A stretch of DNA of 64,000 bases from Semisulcospira habei (Eukaryota > Mollusca > Gastropoda > Semisulcospiridae). Positions within the stretch are counted from its first letter, which is position 1. Every line of letters starts with the position of its first letter. The stretch is from the NCBI GenBank assembly GCA_036245525.1, contig BTPG01000006.1, positions 91,778,450-91,842,449 of the forward strand, written 5' to 3'. Below are positions 11,223 through 21,309 of this stretch, piece after piece. A program made the translations under genes and the position numbers. Under the pieces are notes generated by a model. That model was not told the DNA's origin. It made no database searches and worked only from the letters and a program-made list of their open reading frames with translations.

Positions 11223-11427
11223 CACTGTATACAAGACAGGGAAGACCCATAGAGAGGGTATTGCAGCATTAGGAAATAAACTGAAAGTATTGTAGAAAAC
11301 AATGGAAAATATTACAAGAATTATTTCACAATCTTGTGCATAAGAAGTACTTTGAAATCTTGAACAGAGACATATCGGTATTTAGGTGATACTGAGAATC
11401 TCACTCGAGTGGTTTGAAAACCTTATC

Positions 11428-11940
11428 TACGAGCGAAAAAAAGAAGCACGCTGAGAAAAGTAGGTTACAACACACTTTAACCCATTCAGCCCTGACGCAC
11501 TACAGCAGGAGATGGGTCGACCATGATAATTCAAGGGTAGAGCCAGATTAGCTTGGCGCCTGTCGGCGCCAAGCTAATCTGGCACTGCCCTTGAATTATC
11601 ATGGTCGATCCATCTCCTGCAACGTGTGCATAGTCATTAGATGACGCCTCCAAAATTTGGGAAATACGGCCGTCGGGCTGAATGAGTTAATACTATTTCA
11701 AAATAATAATAAAAAAAGTACACAATTCGCTACATATCTTATCAGTGCGTGGAGAAAGTACGATCCTTCAGTTGTCACTTTGTTTGATATTAATCCTGTG
11801 GGTGTCGGTAACGGTTTTTGTCTCGGCGATTCCTACAGGAATGATCGCGACAAAAATCGCCTCCGACACCAATAAATTGTGTTGTAACTGTCTTTTCTAA
11901 GCGTTCTTCTGTCTTCGTTGGGTTATTCTCTGCTTTTAAC
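11428..11940. repeat. Inverted-repeat element F, copy 1, split by an A element
   Basis: The left arm AAAGAAGCACGCTGAGAAAA is mirrored at the right by TTTTCTAAGCGTTCTTCTGT. The interior TACACAATTCGCTACATATC matches, inverted, the interior of the larger F copy near 14260-14330. The family A element at 11477-11690 interrupts it at a TTAA. Confidence 0.7.
11477..11690. mobile_element. Family A hairpin element, intact ends
   Basis: It runs from TTAACCCATTCAGCCCTGAC to CGTCGGGCTGAATGAGTTAA. The hairpin stem has GATTAGC on the left and GCTAATC on the right around GGCGCC tips. It is inserted into an F element. Confidence 0.93.
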
Positions 11941-12160
11941 CCTTATCATTCGGAATACACCAGTGTGTGAAATGAGTTTGACTAAAATAGTTCAAGGGTA
12001 GTGCCAGAATAGCTTGGGGCCTCTAGGCGCCAAGCTATTCTGGCACGACCCTTGAACTAAATCCATTGGTCTATATCCTTACCTGTAAGTACTATAATGT
12101 AGCTTGCATATGCGCAGTGTACAAATTTGAAGCTTTTAGCCTCAGTATGATATGGGTTAT
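11936..12160. mobile_element. Family A variant (TTATCATTCGG ends)
   Basis: The termini are TTAACCCTTATCATTCGGAA and, reversed at the right, GATAACCCATATCATACTGA. The core hairpin is GTTCAAGGGTAGTGCC...GGCACGACCCTTGAAC. The copy at 55614-55840 has the same ends in the opposite orientation, defining a subtype. Confidence 0.85.
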
Positions 12161-12383
12161 CACGCTTGGCAGTCACCTTTTTGGTCTGGATTCAGTTTTG
12201 ATATTTGAATGACGCGTTCCAACCCAAACGCGACCCCACAAACGATTAGGGGTTTGAACGTCAAACGATACAGGGGGTGTAGGTCAACAACCAATATCCC
12301 TGCTGACAAAAATCAGGCTTCGAATCACTAGACATTTCCCCCGACCGAGAAGAGCAGCTAAGTCAGCGAAATCGACCCCTAAC

Positions 12384-12482
12384 GGACGCAGGCATAGAAT
12401 TATATGAGCCTCTGCAGCGGTAGGGTTCTATACCTTTTTACAGAGATCTGCAGGGGCTGACAAAAATCTATACTTTTTTGCA
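12384..12482. mobile_element. Family B hairpin, degraded, possibly double
   Basis: GGCATAGAATTATATGAGCC and two successive right-arm-like pieces (GGGTTCTATACCTTTTTAC and GGGGCTGACAAAAATCTATA) suggest a partly duplicated hairpin. Confidence 0.55.
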
Positions 12483-12745
12483 AATGAAATGAAATGGTTG
12501 AAGAGGACAAACAGAAAAATCATCCTGTACTTTTCTTTCGTCAAACAGGGACTTGTTTGTTTTGCACTAAGACTGACAGAAGAAAGAAACCTGAGAAAGA
12601 TATAGGTTGTTTGCCATCGAGATCCATTGTGCATACAGTCAAGACAACGGTTGTCAGACGGTATGATTTATGCAAGGTGTTCAACTGAAACTGTACACCG
12701 CCAGCTTAATCTCTTTATAATTACCTTCGAATTCAATCGCCCCAT

Positions 12746-12754
12746 TCATTTTGT

Positions 12755-12790
<36 letters not shown>

Positions 12791-12826
12791 TTCCATATTG
12801 GCGACACTGACACGCATGCTTCTATT

Positions 12827-12896
<70 letters not shown>
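12746..12896. repeat. Poly-T tract and GA microsatellite
   Basis: About 35 T residues, a short unique spacer and then about 32 GA units. Confidence 0.95.
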
Positions 12897-12899
<3 letters not shown>

Positions 12900-12969
12900 G
12901 TGGCGATGCCCAATTGTACCCTTGCCCTTTTTCGATTGGCGTAGGTTACGACATGTGACCTGGGCGAAG

Positions 12970-13442
12970 TTAAGCCCTTCACTGCCGGAGTAAAGGGAAC
13001 GCTACCCCATCTGCAAAAGACATAAATCCTCATGAACCCCCGCAGTCACGCGGGCTCATGAGGATTTATGTCTCTTGTTAGTCTTGTGTTCTTTGTGACC
13101 GCGTTTGGTCCCGTTCGCTTGTGTTCTTCACGCGAATGTCGGTCCCGGCCCCGGTAGCTGGACTCACAATCCAGGGGGAAAAACGGATTTGTTCAATAGC
13201 ATGTCCGTTGAAAGGTCCTGGTAAATCAAAGTGGCACAGTTGGAGTGCGCCTGAGTTGATCAGTGTTCAGGTCGCACTCCATAGGCAATAGATTTCCCTG
13301 TCCCCCATAACCCGCCCGTCAGGGCCGTCCATGATCACCTCGGTGCTGTGGACGTTAAACCCGAACTAACCAACCAACGCGAATGTCGGATTTAGTGGTT
13401 TCAGGCGCAAAATTCGCGTTCATTTGGCAGTCAAGAGGTTAA
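12970..13442. mobile_element. Family B hairpin element interrupted by a SINE
   Basis: The left end is TTAAGCCCTTCACTGCCGG and the right end GGCAGTCAAGAGGTTAA. The hairpin at 13013-13077 is TAAATCCTCATGAACCCCCG paired with GCTCATGAGGATTTATGTCT. The intact relative at 49639-49874 shows what the element looks like without the SINE at 13143-13376. Confidence 0.88.
13143..13376 (+). mobile_element. SINE with 13 bp target duplication
   Basis: The perfect direct repeat ACGCGAATGTCGG flanks it at 13130-13142 and 13377-13389, and only one copy is present at the empty site in the related element at 49639. The body starts TCCCGGCCCCGGTAGCTGGA and ends GACGTTAAACCCGAACTAAC with an AACC repeat. The head may be tRNA-derived but I cannot place a clear B box. 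Confidence 0.88.
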
Positions 13443-13446
13443 TCAT

Positions 13447-13626
13447 TTAACCGCCAACTTTTGGAGGTGTCGCCTGACCAATATGTACCAGTTGCAGGAG
13501 ATGAATGAACCATGACAATTCAAGGATAGTGACAGATTAGCCTGAAGGCGCCAAGGTAATCTGGCACTACCCTTGAATTATCATGGTCGACTCGCCTTCT
13601 GCTGTAGCGCGTCGGGGCGAAATGGG
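13447..13626. mobile_element. Family A hairpin element, right end lost
   Basis: It starts TTAACCGCCAACTTTTGGAG. The hairpin arms are ACCATGACAATTCAAGGATA and CCTTGAATTATCATGGTCGA. The right end GTCGGGGCGAAATGGGG dissolves into a G tract at 13625-13672. Confidence 0.85.
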
Positions 13627-13998
13627 GAGGGGGGGGTGAGGGGGGGGGGGGGGTGAGGGGGGGGGGGGTAAGGGAGGTGGTATATCAAGACTGATCAAGT
13701 GCATTATTGGCACAGACGACCTTCGGAATAGTCTACAATACAACATGCAGTCAAACCTGTAAAATTGGACCACTCTCAGAGGGTGACCACCTGTCCTAGC
13801 AGGCGACCTATTTTCGGTCCTCTGGTCTGCTTTCTGTTTCTTAAATGACCCTGTGTAAGGCGACCACCTGTCTACATCGACCACTGTTATTTAGATAGTC
13901 CCTTAGATATTCGTCTTGCAATGGCTTGACTGTACGATGAATTGTGCGATTCATTTCACCTTTCACGCGACCGCCTGCAAACCCCATCATCCGTTTGC

Positions 13999-14525
13999 AT
14001 TCTCCGTTTGTTCGTTCCTTTGTTTGTTTGTTTGTTTCCTCATTCGTTCGTTCATTCGATCATTCGTTTCTTTGTACGTTCGTTCGTTCGTTCGTTCGTT
14101 CATTCATTCGTTCCTTTATTCTTTTGCTCGTTTGTTCTTTCGTTTGAGGTCCAGATCAAAATGATGACCGCCAAGCGTGTAAAATGCAGAGAATAACCTC
14201 ACGAAGAAAGAAATACGCTTAGAAAAGACAGTTACAATACAATTTATTGTCACTTACTTTCTCCACGCACAGACAAGATAAGAAGCGAATTGCATACTTA
14301 TTTGTTTGTCTATTTTGAAAAAGTGGTTTTATCAATAAATAGTGTTGTAAATGTGTTTTGTCAGCGTGCTTCTTTCTTCGTTGGGTTAATTTCTGCATTT
14401 TACACGCTTTGCGGTCATCATTTTAGTCTGGACGTCGAACGAACGAACGAACGAGCAAAAGAACAAAGGAACGAATACATAAACGAACGAACGAATTAAC
14501 GATCGAACGAACGAACGAACGACAG
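13999..14525. repeat. Long inverted repeat F with CGTT/AACG arms
   Basis: The inner left arm (about 14146-14250, CCAGATCAAAATGATGACCG) is inverted at about 14333-14427 (CGGTCATCATTTTAGTCTGG, allowing mismatches). The outer arms are TTCGTTCCTTTATTC plus a CGTT repeat, mirrored by GAACAAAGGAACGAA plus an AACG repeat. The tetranucleotide arms are thus part of the same palindrome. No coding content. Confidence 0.8.
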
Positions 14526-14570
14526 TCCCAAAAATCTTCCAGGCAACTACAAAAGGCAAACCGCTGCTGT

Positions 14571-14784
14571 TTAACTCATTCAGCCCGACGCACGTTTTTC
14601 CCAAATTTTGCAGGCGTCATCTAACGACTATACACAAGTTGCAGGAGACGGATCGACCATGATAATTCAAGGGTAGTGCCAGATTAGCTTGGCGCCGACA
14701 GGCGCCAAGCTAATCTGGCACTACCCTTGAATTATCATGGTTGACCCATCTCCTGCTGTAGTGCGTCCGGGCTGAATGGGTTAA
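14571..14784. mobile_element. Family A hairpin element, intact
   Basis: It runs from TTAACTCATTCAGCCCGACG to GTCCGGGCTGAATGGGTTAA. The hairpin arms GACCATGATAATTCAAGGGT and ACCCTTGAATTATCATGGTT enclose GATTAGCTTGGCGCC and its complement. Confidence 0.93.
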
Positions 14785-15076
14785 TCCATATTCACACGCA
14801 GTACTGGGGTCAACGACAAGTCACAAAAACGTCAAAAATTCACAAAACGAATGAATGTTCCGTTCGACTTTCTTCCTTCTTGTAATTTTATGGAAATGAG
14901 ACACTGGGTGTTGCGTTTAACACGGCCGCGGGACACTTCCACGTGTACATTTCATTCGGACCATTTCATTTTACGTTCATGAATATGTATAATTAAAGCG
15001 GACAAATCGACAAGGAAAAGGAACAATCACTCCCAATGATCCAGGAGACTATGGCAGTGTGTCGACGCTTTCCAAT

Positions 15077-15285
15077 TTAACCCCTTCCATGCCGAGAAAA
15101 ACCGAACTCGGTCCAAGTGCAAGAGACATAGATCCTCATGAGCCTCCGCAGTCGCGGGGGCTCATGAGGATCTATGTCTCTTGCTGAGACAAATTTGTTT
15201 CCATGGACGGTTGTGGTGTTTGGTCGTTGCATGAACAAAGATTTCGGAAACGAAATGTGCGTGCAGTGGAATAAAAGGGGTTTAA
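15077..15285. mobile_element. Family B hairpin element
   Basis: It starts TTAACCCCTTCCATGCCGAG. The hairpin at 15119-15184 has GACATAGATCCTCATGAGCC on the left and GGCTCATGAGGATCTATGTC-like pairing on the right. The right part holds CAATTTGTTTCCATGG and ends in AGGGGTTTAA. Confidence 0.88.
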
Positions 15286-15308
15286 ATCTCTCTGGCCTAA
15301 CCCTTCAT

Positions 15309-15376
15309 TTCCATGAGGCACAGATGCTCATAAGCCCCTGCAGCTGCTGGGGTTCATGAGAATATATGCTACTTGC
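15309..15376. mobile_element. Family B hairpin, degraded
   Basis: GAGGCACAGATGCTCATAAG and the right arm GTTCATGAGAATATATGCTA with CCCCTGCAGCTGCTGGGG tip. No clear TTAA ends. Confidence 0.65.
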
Positions 15377-15464
15377 TGGTAGGGATCTAACCCTAACTCT
15401 GCCTCTGAACTCCGAAGGGGGCGCTCATCACAGTGTGGACTTTATCGCGGAATAAAGAGTACCC

Positions 15465-15681
15465 TTTACTCATTCTACCCCAGACACACCACAGCAAGAT
15501 AAGGATCGACCATGATAGTTCAAGGGTGATGCCAGAATAGCTTGGCGCCTATGGGCGCCAAGCTATTCTGGCATCACCCTTGAACTATCATGGTCGATCT
15601 GTGTCCTGCACTGCAATGCAGTCTTCAGAGGACAACGGCAAAATTTTGGGATTTCGGTGTTGGGGTAGCGGAATGAGTTAA
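15465..15681. mobile_element. Family A hairpin element (TACCCC subtype)
   Basis: The left end TTTACTCATTCTACCCCAGA is mutated from TTAA; the right end is AATGAGTTAA. The hairpin stem is GAATAGC paired with GCTATTC. Confidence 0.9.
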
Positions 15682-15694
15682 GTTCATGCTGACC

Positions 15695-16450
15695 AAAGTG
15701 GTTTCTATTGGACTACACGGTGCAAAACGAAACATGCGAATAAAGCCTGTAAAACACTAAGAACAAAAGAGAGACAAGAAAAAGTCTGAACATCAGTATC
15801 TGCATTCCGACTGCCAACACCATTCCAGGCACTCAAAAACCAACGAAGTTATGACACAAAGGGCCCTGTGAAAGTGACCGGGACTGCACATTGCAAAACG
15901 AAATATCCCTATAAAGCCTTCAAACGCTGATGTCTGAAACATTTAACCCATTCAGCCCCGGCGCGCTACAGCAGGAGATGGGTCGACCATGATAATTCAA
16001 GTCCAGAATAGCTTGGCGCCTATCGGCGCAAAGCTAATCTGGCACTACCCTTGAATTATCATCAGTGGTCGATCTGTCTCCTGCAACTGGTGCATAGTCA
16101 TTAGATGACGCCTCCAAAATTGGGGAAATACGGCCGTCGGGCTGAATGAGTTAAGAGAGACAAGGAAAAGTATGAACATACCTGGATTCTGCCAAAACCA
16201 TTCCGAGTAATCAAAAACCAACGAAGTCATAACATAAAGGATAATATGAAAGAGGTCGGGACTGCTATGGGACTGCACTGTGCAAAACGAGATATGCCAA
16301 TAATGTCTGTAAAACACCAAGACGTCAGGAACGGACAAGAAAACGTATGCACATACCTGGATTCTGCCCAAACCATTCCAAGCAATCGAAAAACAACGAG
16401 GTTGTGATTATAAAAGACCCTGTGAAAGTGACTCCAAGAACGTCGGTATC
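15695..16450. repeat. Tandem repeat of roughly 170 bp, interrupted
   Basis: Each unit holds TGGATTCTGCCAAAACCATT, AAAAACCAACGAAG, a GTGAAAGTGACCGGGACTGC segment and a TGCAAAACGAAATATGCC-like segment. Copies start near 15767, 16156 and 16333. The part near ACTGCACTGTGCAAAACGA also resembles the 63 bp satellite at 21.3 kb. Confidence 0.7.
15943..16154. mobile_element. Family A hairpin element inside a tandem repeat
   Basis: It runs from TTAACCCATTCAGCCCCGGC to CGTCGGGCTGAATGAGTTAA. The left stem has lost a few bases after AATTCAAG, and three bases (CAG) are inserted in the right arm at ATCATCAGTGGTCG. Confidence 0.9.
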
Positions 16451-16641
16451 CCTGGCTTGTGTCGCACGTCCAGACGACCGGAGAGGAATTAGCGGTGGCG
16501 CCGGGATGATGAAACGTTTGAGCCCGGACTGTGTGACACCAGGGTACGGCGACACGGCGCGTTAGTAATGAAATGTGACAGCCCGATGTGACCCCACAAT
16601 GCTGGGACCAAAAGTTCTGCACCTGCGCCAGACTGAACGAG

Positions 16642-16722
16642 TTAACTCTTTCGAGACGTACCGCATCCGGATTCGCGGCTTAAAGCCGCGAATCCGGATG
16701 TGGCACGTCTGGAAAGAGTAAA
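16642..16722. mobile_element. Family C hairpin element
   Basis: TTAACTCTTTCGAGACGTAC at the left, CCGGATTCGCGGC/GCCGCGAATCCGG stem, loop TTAAA or shorter. The right end is GGAAAGAGTAAAC, one base from GTTAAC. Confidence 0.88.
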
Positions 16723-16895
16723 CTCGTTCAGCGCCAGATGATGCAGGCTGTGTTCAGTAGTCTTCGTTAATTCAAGACCGAAACACCCTGGGAACCTGGA
16801 TTCAAAGTGATTGCAGCAAGAGGCATAGATCCTCATGAGCCCCCAACACCGGGATCTATACCTCTTGTAGCTGGGTGTCGGCAGTGAACGTTTAA
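16718..16895. mobile_element. Family B hairpin element abutting the C element
   Basis: The left end GTAAACTCGTTCAGCGCCAG overlaps the right end of family C. The hairpin at 16814-16868 has a shortened, unmatched tip. The right end is GGCAGTGAACGTTTAA. Confidence 0.8.
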
Positions 16896-17062
16896 GGCGA
16901 TTGAATCCACAGGACTAGTGTCGAGATCAGTGATCGAGTGAACTCCTAACTACAGGCGCGGATCAGTTAGTTACTCGTCCAACGTTTTGTTTCTCACACT
17001 TTGGGACATTGTACGCAAGACATGGAGAGAGAGATGATCAAAATAAGAGAGGGTGGAGGGGA

Positions 17063-17344
<282 letters not shown>

Positions 17345-17810
17345 ATTACTCAGTACGTGCGATATCTCCGGAAAAAAATCGATTTAATTTGAGAGACAGA
17401 CAGACAGAGACAAAGACAGAGACAGAGAGAAAATACGTTACCTAGTGTGTGCGATATTTCTAAACATAATCGATTTCGTTTGCTTTTTTTCTTCTTCTTC
17501 TTACCATATCTTGGTTCTTTTTTCCTTTCTTATCTTGGAGGGGGGTGAGGCGGTGGGGGAGGGGGGGGGGGAACCTGCCCTAAGATCTCTAGACAGGGGT
17601 GGACGAGGTGGGGGGGTCAGGGGGTCAATGGTCTCCCCCCTCCAGACCCCAAATTTGTTAAAATGCTATAACAAAGTCCCTATTTGGGAGTGTTTGGACG
17701 CCCCCCCCCCCTCCTCCCAGCCCCCATCCGTCGTTTGATATTTGGGGGAACGGCAAAGGTGTAGTCCCTGGAAGCAAGGACTAGTACCTTTCGCTCCCGA
17801 CCCTTGCGTA

Positions 17811-18920
17811 GATTGATTTTTGTGCGCGTAGGAGCAAGCAAGGTCAGCCGCCACTCTTTGGCCGCTTAACCCCCCCCCCCCCCACCCACCCACCCCCTCC
17901 CCCCCCCCCCCACTGTTTGATTTTTCGGCGCCTAGAAGCAAGCAAGGTTCGCCGCCTACCCCCCCCCCCTCCCCCCCCCACTGTTTGATTTTTCGGCGCG
18001 TAGAACCAAGCAAGGTTCGCCGACGCCCCCCCTCCCCCCCCCCCACGCCCTCTCCACTGTTTGATTTTTCGGCGTCTAGAAGCAAGCAAGGTTCGCCGCT
18101 AACCTCCCCCCCCCCCCCCCCCCAACTGTTTTATTTTTCGGCGCCTAGAAGCAAGAAAGGTTTGCCGCCTACCCCCCCTCCCCCTCCCCCCCTCCCTCCC
18201 CACTGATTTTTCGGTGCTTAGAAGCAAGCAAGGTTCGCCGCACACCCCCCCCCCCCCCCCCACTGTTTGATTTTTCGGTGCCTAGAAGCAAGCAAGGTTC
18301 GCCGCCTAACCTCCCCCCACTCCCCCCTCCCTCCCCCCCCCACCCCCACTGTTTGATTTTTCGGCGCGTAGAAGCAAGGAAGGTTCGCCGCCTATCCCCC
18401 TCCCCGCCCTCTCCACTGTTTGATTTTTCGGCGTCTAGAAGCAAGCAAGGTTCGCCGCAAACCCCCCCCCCCCCCCCCCTCCCGCCCCCCGCCACTGTTT
18501 GATTTTTCGGCGCCTAGAAGCAAGCAAGGTTCACCGCCTACCTCCCTTCCCCCCCCCCCACCCCCCCCCCCCCCACATATTTTTCGGCGCTTAGAAGCAA
18601 GCAAGGTTCGCCGCCTACCCCCCCACCCCCTACCCCCACCCCCTAACCCCCCCCCATCCACCCCTCCCATTGATTTTTCGGCGCGTAGAAGCAAGCAAGG
18701 TTCGCTGCCTCCCCTCCCCCCCCCCCCCCCCCCCCCCCCACTGTTTGATTTTGCGGCGCGTAGAAGCAAGCCTAGCTCCCCCCCCCCCCCTCTCTCCACT
18801 GTTTGATTCTTCGGCGCCTAGAACCAAGCAAGGTTCGCCGTCTACCCCCCCCCCCTTCCCCTCCCTCCCCCCCCCCCCCCCCCCCACTGTTTGATTTGTC
18901 GGCCCCTTTTGGAAACAAGA
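17811..18920. repeat. C-rich minisatellite, about 15 units
   Basis: A conserved core of about 47 bases (CACTGTTTGATTTTTCGGCG, then TAGAAGCAAGCAAGGTTCGC, then CGCCTA) recurs at about 17911, 17979, 18055, 18125, 18201, 18261, 18347, 18413, 18493, 18574, 18666, 18739 and 18797, with degenerate copies at each end. Spacers are poly-C of 15 to 45 bases, interrupted by T or A. The minus strand is therefore G-tract rich. Pro-rich and Gly-rich frames are artefacts. Confidence 0.95.
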
Positions 18921-19305
18921 TCTAGCGTGGTGGAGGCCCTTTGTATCAGGTTCAAGGTTGTATCAGGTTCAAGGTCCCAAAGAAAAAGTTGGACCCCCCC
19001 CCCCCTTCTGGAGGTAAGTGATCCGGCCCTGCAAGATGCACTACTGTTCCTCCTATCGATTGTCAGCATCACGATTTTCTCCCGGGTCGAGTGATGACGA
19101 ATTTTTCATTAACCATTACACTGCCAATGGACGCAGATATAGTATTTGTGAAATCGTGTCAGCAATCCAGACCCAAAAATGTGACTGCCAGGCGTGTCAA
19201 TTGCAGAGAAAAAAGAAACACGCTTAAAAAGGACAGGTACAACACACTTGTGTTGTAACTGCCTTTTCTAAGTGTGCTTTTTTTCCGTTGGGTTCCTCTC
19301 TTGTC

Positions 19306-19460
19306 AGGGGAGCTGGGTGGCTCGGTGGTAGAGCGTTCGACTCTCGTCCGAAAGGTCGTGGGTTCGAACCCAGCTGGGGTCAAAATGTGTACATACCTCT
19401 TTTCGGTGCCCCGTCTTTGAAAATCACCTTCGTGGTGGACAAACGTTTTTTCCTTTTTTG
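19306..19460 (+). mobile_element. tRNA-headed SINE, 3'-truncated
   Basis: GGGGAGCTGGGTGGCTCGGT (A-box region), TGGGTTCGAACCCAGC (B box) and the body GGTGCCCCGTCTTTGAAAAT, CACCTTCGTGGTGGACAAAC. The TTAG-repeat tail of the copy at 10968 is missing. The acceptor stem does not close, so it is not a functional tRNA gene. Confidence 0.85.
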
Positions 19461-19717
19461 TCAACTTAAAGCCAGAGAGGATCGATTTTTTAATCAAAGA
19501 CGGCATTTTCACGGCATAAAAAAAAAAAAAGCTGTACTAGTATCCCGAGTCGCGTGATGACTAATTAATGGATCAGTGCAGTACTTTCAAGCAGTGAATA
19601 CGTCATTGGGCGTAACACGCATCACTAGACACGGAATCTGACATGAAGAGGTTGGAAAGATTACAACAGTTAACCCATTTTCTGCCAGGCACTGCAAATG
19701 ATGTCTCCGTAACCCGA

Positions 19718-19932
19718 TTAACCCATTTAAAACCCCAAGGCTACATTTTCCAAATTTTAGACGTGTCACTTCACAACAATGTACCGGTTCCAGAATATAA
19801 ACCGACCCTGTTAATTCAAGGGTAGTGCCAGATTAGCTTGGCGCCTGACGGCGCCAAGGTAATCTGGCACTACCCTTGAATTATCAAGGTCGATCCATCT
19901 CTGCTGCAGTGCATCGGGGCTAAATGGGTTAA
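19718..19932. mobile_element. Family A hairpin element
   Basis: It starts TTAACCCATTTAAAACCCCA and ends ATCGGGGCTAAATGGGTTAA. A B-like terminus (TTAACCCATTTTCTGCCAGG) lies immediately upstream at about 19671-19717, apparently truncated by this insertion. Confidence 0.88.
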
Positions 19933-20239
19933 CATTGTCCGCATTAGCCAAACAACTGTGAACGAGGCAGCAAGAAGTGTAAGACCCATCATCCCACGAA
20001 TATCACTGAAACCGTTTAGGCGCGCGTTTCTCAATTTATGGCACTTTTGGTCGTACACAAATCAATGCAAGGTGGACTCACTGAAAGAAAAACAACTTGG
20101 CTGCGACCTTCTTTGACCCGCGAATCATTCTACGTCATTACAGCATTTCCACATAATAGCTTTGTGACGGTAACCGAAGTTCACGGTGTCGGCCTGCAGT
20201 CCTGTACTATGGTAATCCGTACCACTCATAAGTGATAAA

Positions 20240-20312
20240 TTAATGATAATGGGTATTTGTATAGTGCCTAGCCGCAGAAAGAGCTCTAGGCGCTTCATAT
20301 GAAACTAATTAT
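20240..20312 (-). mobile_element. LINE 3' tail fragment
   Basis: It matches the tail at 5300-5390: GGTATTTGTATAGTGCCTAG, AGAGCTCTAGGCGCTT and AAACTAATTATACA. No coding part is present. Confidence 0.6.
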
Positions 20313-20645
20313 ACACGTTATTAGTTTTTTTAAACCCACAGAAACATAGAAATCAGTGATTAATTCATCCTAGGACCAAATATTTAATGCTATAATAGAC
20401 TAAATAATTTATCCTAGCACACATTCGATTTACTCCTAGGACAAATTCGATTTACTCATAGTACAAATTTCTCATTCCAACCAATCAGCCGCGATGCCTT
20501 GGGCAAAATCGTCCAAGGAATAAACAAATTAAATCTAAATTGTCCTAGATAAATAATTTTGTCCTAGCATTAAATATTTTGTGCTAGGAAGAAGAATTTA
20601 TCAGTTATAAGTGGAACTGCCTGCCATACTGTACAGAAAACTATT
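20313..20645. other. AT-rich interval with TCCTAG motif repeats
   Basis: TCCTAG(G/C)AC-like motifs recur irregularly between about 20368 and 20590, in both orientations. No coding segment or hairpin family was recognised. Confidence 0.4.
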
Positions 20646-20690
20646 CTAACTCGTTGGGGACGGTATAGATCCTCATGGGGTCCCTGCAGC
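20646..20690. mobile_element. Family B fragment (left arm only)
   Basis: CGGTATAGATCCTCATGGGG followed by TCCCTGCAG; the right arm is gone. Confidence 0.55.
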
Positions 20691-20804
20691 CTATAAGTGT
20701 CTCAGAAGAAAGAAAAAAACCTGTACATTTAGCTGCATTACCATATTTGCAAACGCCATATAATTATATAGCTGTTCTCTGTAGGAATATAAATAATAGC
20801 ACCT

Positions 20805-21019
20805 GAACCTCCGCAATGCCAGTGGACGCAGATTGTGATTTTAAAAATCTCAGTAATCACCACGTTAAGAATCTCCAGCCGTCAAAGGAGCATGGATTCA
20901 AAGTGGTTTCAGCAAGTGGTATAGATCCTCATGAGCCCCCGCAACTGCGGGGGCTCATGAGGATCTATACCTCTTGCAGCTGAGTGGTGTTCGTTTTTTG
21001 TCGGCATTTAAGAGGTTAA
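20805..21019. mobile_element. Family B hairpin element
   Basis: The left part is GCCAGTGGACGCAGATTGTG and the internal CAAAGGAGCATGGATTCAAA. The hairpin at 20912-20978 has GAGCCCCCGC/GCGGGGGCTC at the tip. The right end GTCGGCATTTAAGAGGTTAA. Confidence 0.9.
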
Positions 21020-21309
21020 GCTGCAACTAAGGAAGAAATTATAAACAGATTTAAGGTGGCGTGAATCGCCAAGCTTAAAGCGCGGTTGGTCAACAGTCGC
21101 TGGCAGATTACAAAGCATTACGCGCTTCGCTTGTCACGCGCGATAAACTGTGTAATGAGGCAGCGGCAACAGTTTTACACACGGATCAGTGCCGAAGCTA
21201 AAAGTCATTTCGAAAGTCGAAACACTAAGGAAAGCAAACAGTACACAGATCAGCGCCTCAACCCAAACGTGTCAAATGTTTCGAATGGGGGCCTAAAAAA
21301 CAATAGTGC

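Noticed and set aside
17666..18806. Gly-rich and Pro-rich open frames
   Set aside because: They are translations of poly-C/poly-G tracts in the minisatellite.
17811..18920. Regular conserved cores with variable spacers, CRISPR-like in outline
   Set aside because: Spacers are all poly-C variants and not unique sequences, the genome is eukaryotic and no cas genes exist. It is a minisatellite.
19306..19380. Apparent tRNA gene (anticodon loop could read CTC)
   Set aside because: The acceptor-stem halves do not pair and the sequence continues into a SINE body shared with 10968 and 29485.
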